DNA of 6,133 nucleotides, taken from TMP-24 sp031376305. Lineage in GTDB: Bacteria > Pseudomonadota > Alphaproteobacteria > Rhodobacterales > Rhodobacteraceae. Below the pieces are notes generated by a model that made no database searches, was not told the DNA's origin, and worked only from the letters and a program-made list of their open reading frames with translations. Position 1 is the stretch's first letter; every line of letters begins with the position of its first letter. The stretch is taken from positions 1 to 6,133 of the forward strand of contig JANMDM010000384.1 of NCBI GenBank assembly GCA_031376305.1, in the 5' to 3' direction. Both the position numbers and the translations under genes were made by a program. Positions 4,287-6,133 of this stretch are shown here, piece after piece.

Positions 4287-5366
4287 ATGGCTAAAATCAC
4301 GCTGTCAAAGCTTCGCCATAGCTATTCGGCCGCCCCCAAAGGCCCCGATGACTATGCGCTGAAAGAGATTGATCTGGATTGGCAGGACGGCGGCGCCTAT
4401 GCGCTGCTGGGGCCGTCCGGTTGCGGCAAGTCCACACTTTTGAACATCATTTCCGGCCTTTTGGTGCCGTCCGAAGGGCGGATATTGTTCAACGATCGCG
4501 ATGTGACCCGGCTACCGCCTGATCAGCGCAACATCGCTCAGGTGTTCCAGTTCCCGGTCATCTACGACACGATGACGGTTTTTGATAACCTTGCCTTCCC
4601 ACTGCGCAATCGCGGCGTCGACGAGGGACGGGTGAAATCCCGCGTCACCGAAATCGCCGCGATGCTGGAAGTGACCGAGATTTTGGCCCATCGGGCGGCC
4701 GGTCTTTCGCCCGACACCAAACAAAAGATCTCGATGGGGCGGGGTTTGGTGCGCGACGATGTGAATGTGGTGATGTTTGATGAACCGCTGACCGTCATTG
4801 ATCCGCATCTGAAATGGAAACTGCGATCCAAGCTCAAGGAACTGCACCAGCGGGTGCGGGCGACGATGATCTATGTTACCCATGATCAGACCGAGGCCCT
4901 GACCTTTGCCGATCAGGTCGTGGTGATGCAAGATGGCCAGATCGTGCAGATCGGCACGCCCATTGAACTGTTCGAGCGCCCCGCGCACACATTTGTCGGC
5001 CATTTCATCGGCTCGCCCGGCATGAATGTGCTGCCTTGCGAACTGCGCGACGGTGCGGCCTTTATCGGCGGTCAACAGGTGGCGCTGGAAGGTCCGGCAA
5101 CCCCAGGCGGCGGCCGGATCGAGCTGGGTATCCGCCCTGAGTTCGTCCACTTGTCCAACACCGGCCTGCCTGCCGTGGTCCGCAAAGTGGCCGACCTTGG
5201 CCGCCATAATGTGGTCGAGGCGATGCTGGGCCAGACCCGCGTTTCGGCCATCGTCGAAGGGCAGGCTCCGGGGCAGGGCGACACCGTGCATCTGACCTTT
5301 GACCCCACCCGGACCCGGCTTTACCGCGATGGCTGGATCGCCACGACCCAGGGGAGTGCGGCCTGA
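4287..5366 (+). CDS. ABC importer ATP-binding protein 2 (MalK-like, GlpT-like), degenerate signature motif
   Basis: This 359-residue protein is the second ATPase of the importer. It has Tyr13 in the A-loop region, Walker A GPSGCGKST (42-50), Q-loop Gln88 within QVFQFPVIYDTM, Walker B VVMFDEP (161-167) with Glu166, and an intact switch histidine His199 in YVTHDQTEAL. The ABC signature is not LSGGQ but LSPDT (140-144), followed by KQKISMGRGLV, which still aligns with the normal QRVAIGRAL helix. The D-loop is also unusual, TVID (169-172) rather than SNLD. A MalK-like C-terminal domain begins near 245, with GIRPEFVHLS at 281-290. Reading frame and domain length are intact, so the changes look selected rather than decayed. 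AGGGAAGGG precedes the ATG. Its last codon overlaps the permease start, indicating translational coupling. Confidence 0.92.
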   Translation: MAKITLSKLRHSYSAAPKGPDDYALKEIDLDWQDGGAYALLGPSGCGKSTLLNIISGLLVPSEGRILFNDRDVTRLPPDQRNIAQVFQFPVIYDTMTVFDNLAFPLRNRGVDEGRVKSRVTEIAAMLEVTEILAHRAAGLSPDTKQKISMGRGLVRDDVNVVMFDEPLTVIDPHLKWKLRSKLKELHQRVRATMIYVTHDQTEALTFADQVVVMQDGQIVQIGTPIELFERPAHTFVGHFIGSPGMNVLPCELRDGAAFIGGQQVALEGPATPGGGRIELGIRPEFVHLSNTGLPAVVRKVADLGRHNVVEAMLGQTRVSAIVEGQAPGQGDTVHLTFDPTRTRLYRDGWIATTQGSAA

Positions 5367-5368
5367 TG
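5350..5368 (+). promoter_or_regulatory. Permease ribosome site and TGATG stop/start overlap
   Basis: AGGGGAG (5350-5356) lies inside the end of the ATPase 2 gene, nine bases before the permease ATG at 5366. The stop TGA (5364-5366) and the ATG share one base, an arrangement typical of coupled translation of subunits made in fixed ratio. Confidence 0.8.
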
Positions 5369-6133
5369 CGCAAGGAAAATCAAAGAGCCTGGTTCTTTGT
5401 GCTGCCGGTTCTGGTTCTGGTGGCCTTCAACGCCCTGATCCCGATGATGACCGTGGTCAACTATTCGGTGCAGGAAACCTTTGGCGACAACGTGTTCTTC
5501 TGGCACGGCCTCGGCTGGTTCGAAGACATCATCAAATCCGAACGCTTCCATGCCGCTTTGGGCCGCCAGTTCCTGTTCACGGCGCTGATCCTGGCCATCG
5601 AGGTGCCGCTTGGGGTGATTATCGCCCTTGCGATGCCGCGCAACGGCTTTTGGGTACCGGTCTGTCTGGTGACCATGGCGCTGCCGATGCTGATCCCGTG
5701 GAACGTCGTGGGGGCGATGTGGAACATCTTCACCCTGCCGGACATCGGCTTGCTGGGATATTTCCTGAACCATACCTTGGGCATCCATTATGACATGACC
5801 CAAGACCCCATAGCGGCCTGGGTCACGATCATCACGATGGATGTCTGGCACTGGACCTCGCTGGTCGTGCTGCTGGCTTATGCGGGTCTCGTCTCGATCC
5901 CGGATGCCTACTATCAGGCGGCCAAGATCGACGGCGCCTCCAACTGGTCGGTGTTTCGCTTTATTCAGTTGCCGAAGATGAAGCAGGTGCTAACCATCGC
6001 GATCCTTCTGCGCTTCATGGACAGCTTCAACATCTATACCGAACCCTTCGTGCTGACCGGTGGCGGTCCGGGCAATTCGACCACTTTGCTATCGATCGAT
6101 CTGGTGAAAATTGCTCTTGGCCAGTTCGACCTT
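5366..6133 (+). CDS. ABC importer permease 1, MalF-like/GlpP-like (3' end beyond window)
   Basis: The 256 visible codons encode an inner-membrane permease subunit with no stop before the window edge; relatives are about 290 residues, so roughly a tenth is missing. Hydrophobic segments are seen at about 8-32, 68-90, 97-118, 150-175 and 205-225. The cytoplasmic EAA loop that docks on the ATPase is visible at about 182-203: YYQAAKIDGASNWSVF followed by RFIQLPKM, with the conserved Gly190 and the I-x-L-P end. Downstream, FNIYTEPFVLTGGGPGNST (221-239) is the conserved periplasmic/membrane stretch of MalF-type CUT1 permeases. The short leader MRKENQRAWFFVLPVL and the lack of a large periplasmic insertion set it apart from E. 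coli MalF and fit the GlpP/UgpA-like group. A second permease (MalG-like) is expected just outside the window. Confidence 0.93.
   Translation, partial: MRKENQRAWFFVLPVLVLVAFNALIPMMTVVNYSVQETFGDNVFFWHGLGWFEDIIKSERFHAALGRQFLFTALILAIEVPLGVIIALAMPRNGFWVPVCLVTMALPMLIPWNVVGAMWNIFTLPDIGLLGYFLNHTLGIHYDMTQDPIAAWVTIITMDVWHWTSLVVLLAYAGLVSIPDAYYQAAKIDGASNWSVFRFIQLPKMKQVLTIAILLRFMDSFNIYTEPFVLTGGGPGNSTTLLSIDLVKIALGQFDL

Noticed and set aside
4704..4718. LSPDT in place of LSGGQ as a sequencing error or pseudogene sign
   Set aside because: The frame is intact through the region, the flanking helix and Walker B are conserved, and the partner ATPase has the matching opposite losses, so it reads as a real family feature.
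4512..5291. Long minus-strand frame (259 codons) opposite ATPase 2
   Set aside because: Antisense shadow; no domain, no ribosome site of note, and rich in His/Arg/Gly as such shadows are.
5321..5851. Minus-strand frame (176 codons) opposite the permease start
   Set aside because: Antisense to a membrane protein, giving a hydrophilic His/Asp/Gln-rich product with no motif; shadow.
1..6133. CRISPR arrays, tRNA/rRNA genes, insertion sequences, phage or toxin-antitoxin genes
   Set aside because: No regularly spaced repeats, no cloverleaf or rRNA-like sequence, and no transposase or terminal inverted repeats were seen; the window is fully accounted for by the six genes and their control regions.

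Overview
The window looks like alphaproteobacterial chromosome, most likely Rhodobacterales or a close relative. This rests on the moderately high GC content, the strong G/C preference at third codon positions, and the close resemblance of the transporter proteins to the GlpV/GlpS/GlpT/GlpP-type importers of rhizobia and roseobacters. The taxon is inferred from remembered family sequences, not from a search.

Layout. Positions 1-335 (minus strand) hold the first 111 codons of a class III PLP aminotransferase of the SpuC/omega-aminotransferase type; the gene runs off the left edge. Positions 336-506 are a control region with a consensus -35 box, a perfect 14-bp palindrome and a long-loop inverted repeat. 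Positions 507-1166 (minus) encode a GntR-family regulator of the FCD (FadR-like) subfamily. Positions 1167-1344 are a divergent control region carrying a second copy of the palindrome core plus other dyads. From 1345 rightwards (plus) runs an ABC importer operon: a periplasmic binding protein (1345-3084), a 125-bp gap with two GC-rich hairpins, ATPase 1 (3210-4274), ATPase 2 (4287-5366), and a permease that starts on the last base of the ATPase 2 stop codon and is cut by the right edge (5366-6133).

How it fits together. The regulator lies between the aminotransferase and the importer. The core TTTGATCAAA occurs once in each of the two control regions and was not noticed elsewhere, so the simplest reading is one local regulon in which the GntR protein controls itself, the importer and the aminotransferase. 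The importer imports a solute (polyol, sugar or related compound; the relatives point to glycerol but the aminotransferase hints at an amine or amino compound). The substrate is not decided by the sequence.

The most interesting point is the ATPase pair. ATPase 1 lacks the switch histidine and the A-loop aromatic, while ATPase 2 lacks the LSGGQ signature (it reads LSPDT). In a heterodimer all these losses fall in the same composite nucleotide site and leave the other site fully canonical. That predicts an asymmetric, one-active-site importer within the CUT1/MalK-like class, where homodimeric ATPases are the usual rule.
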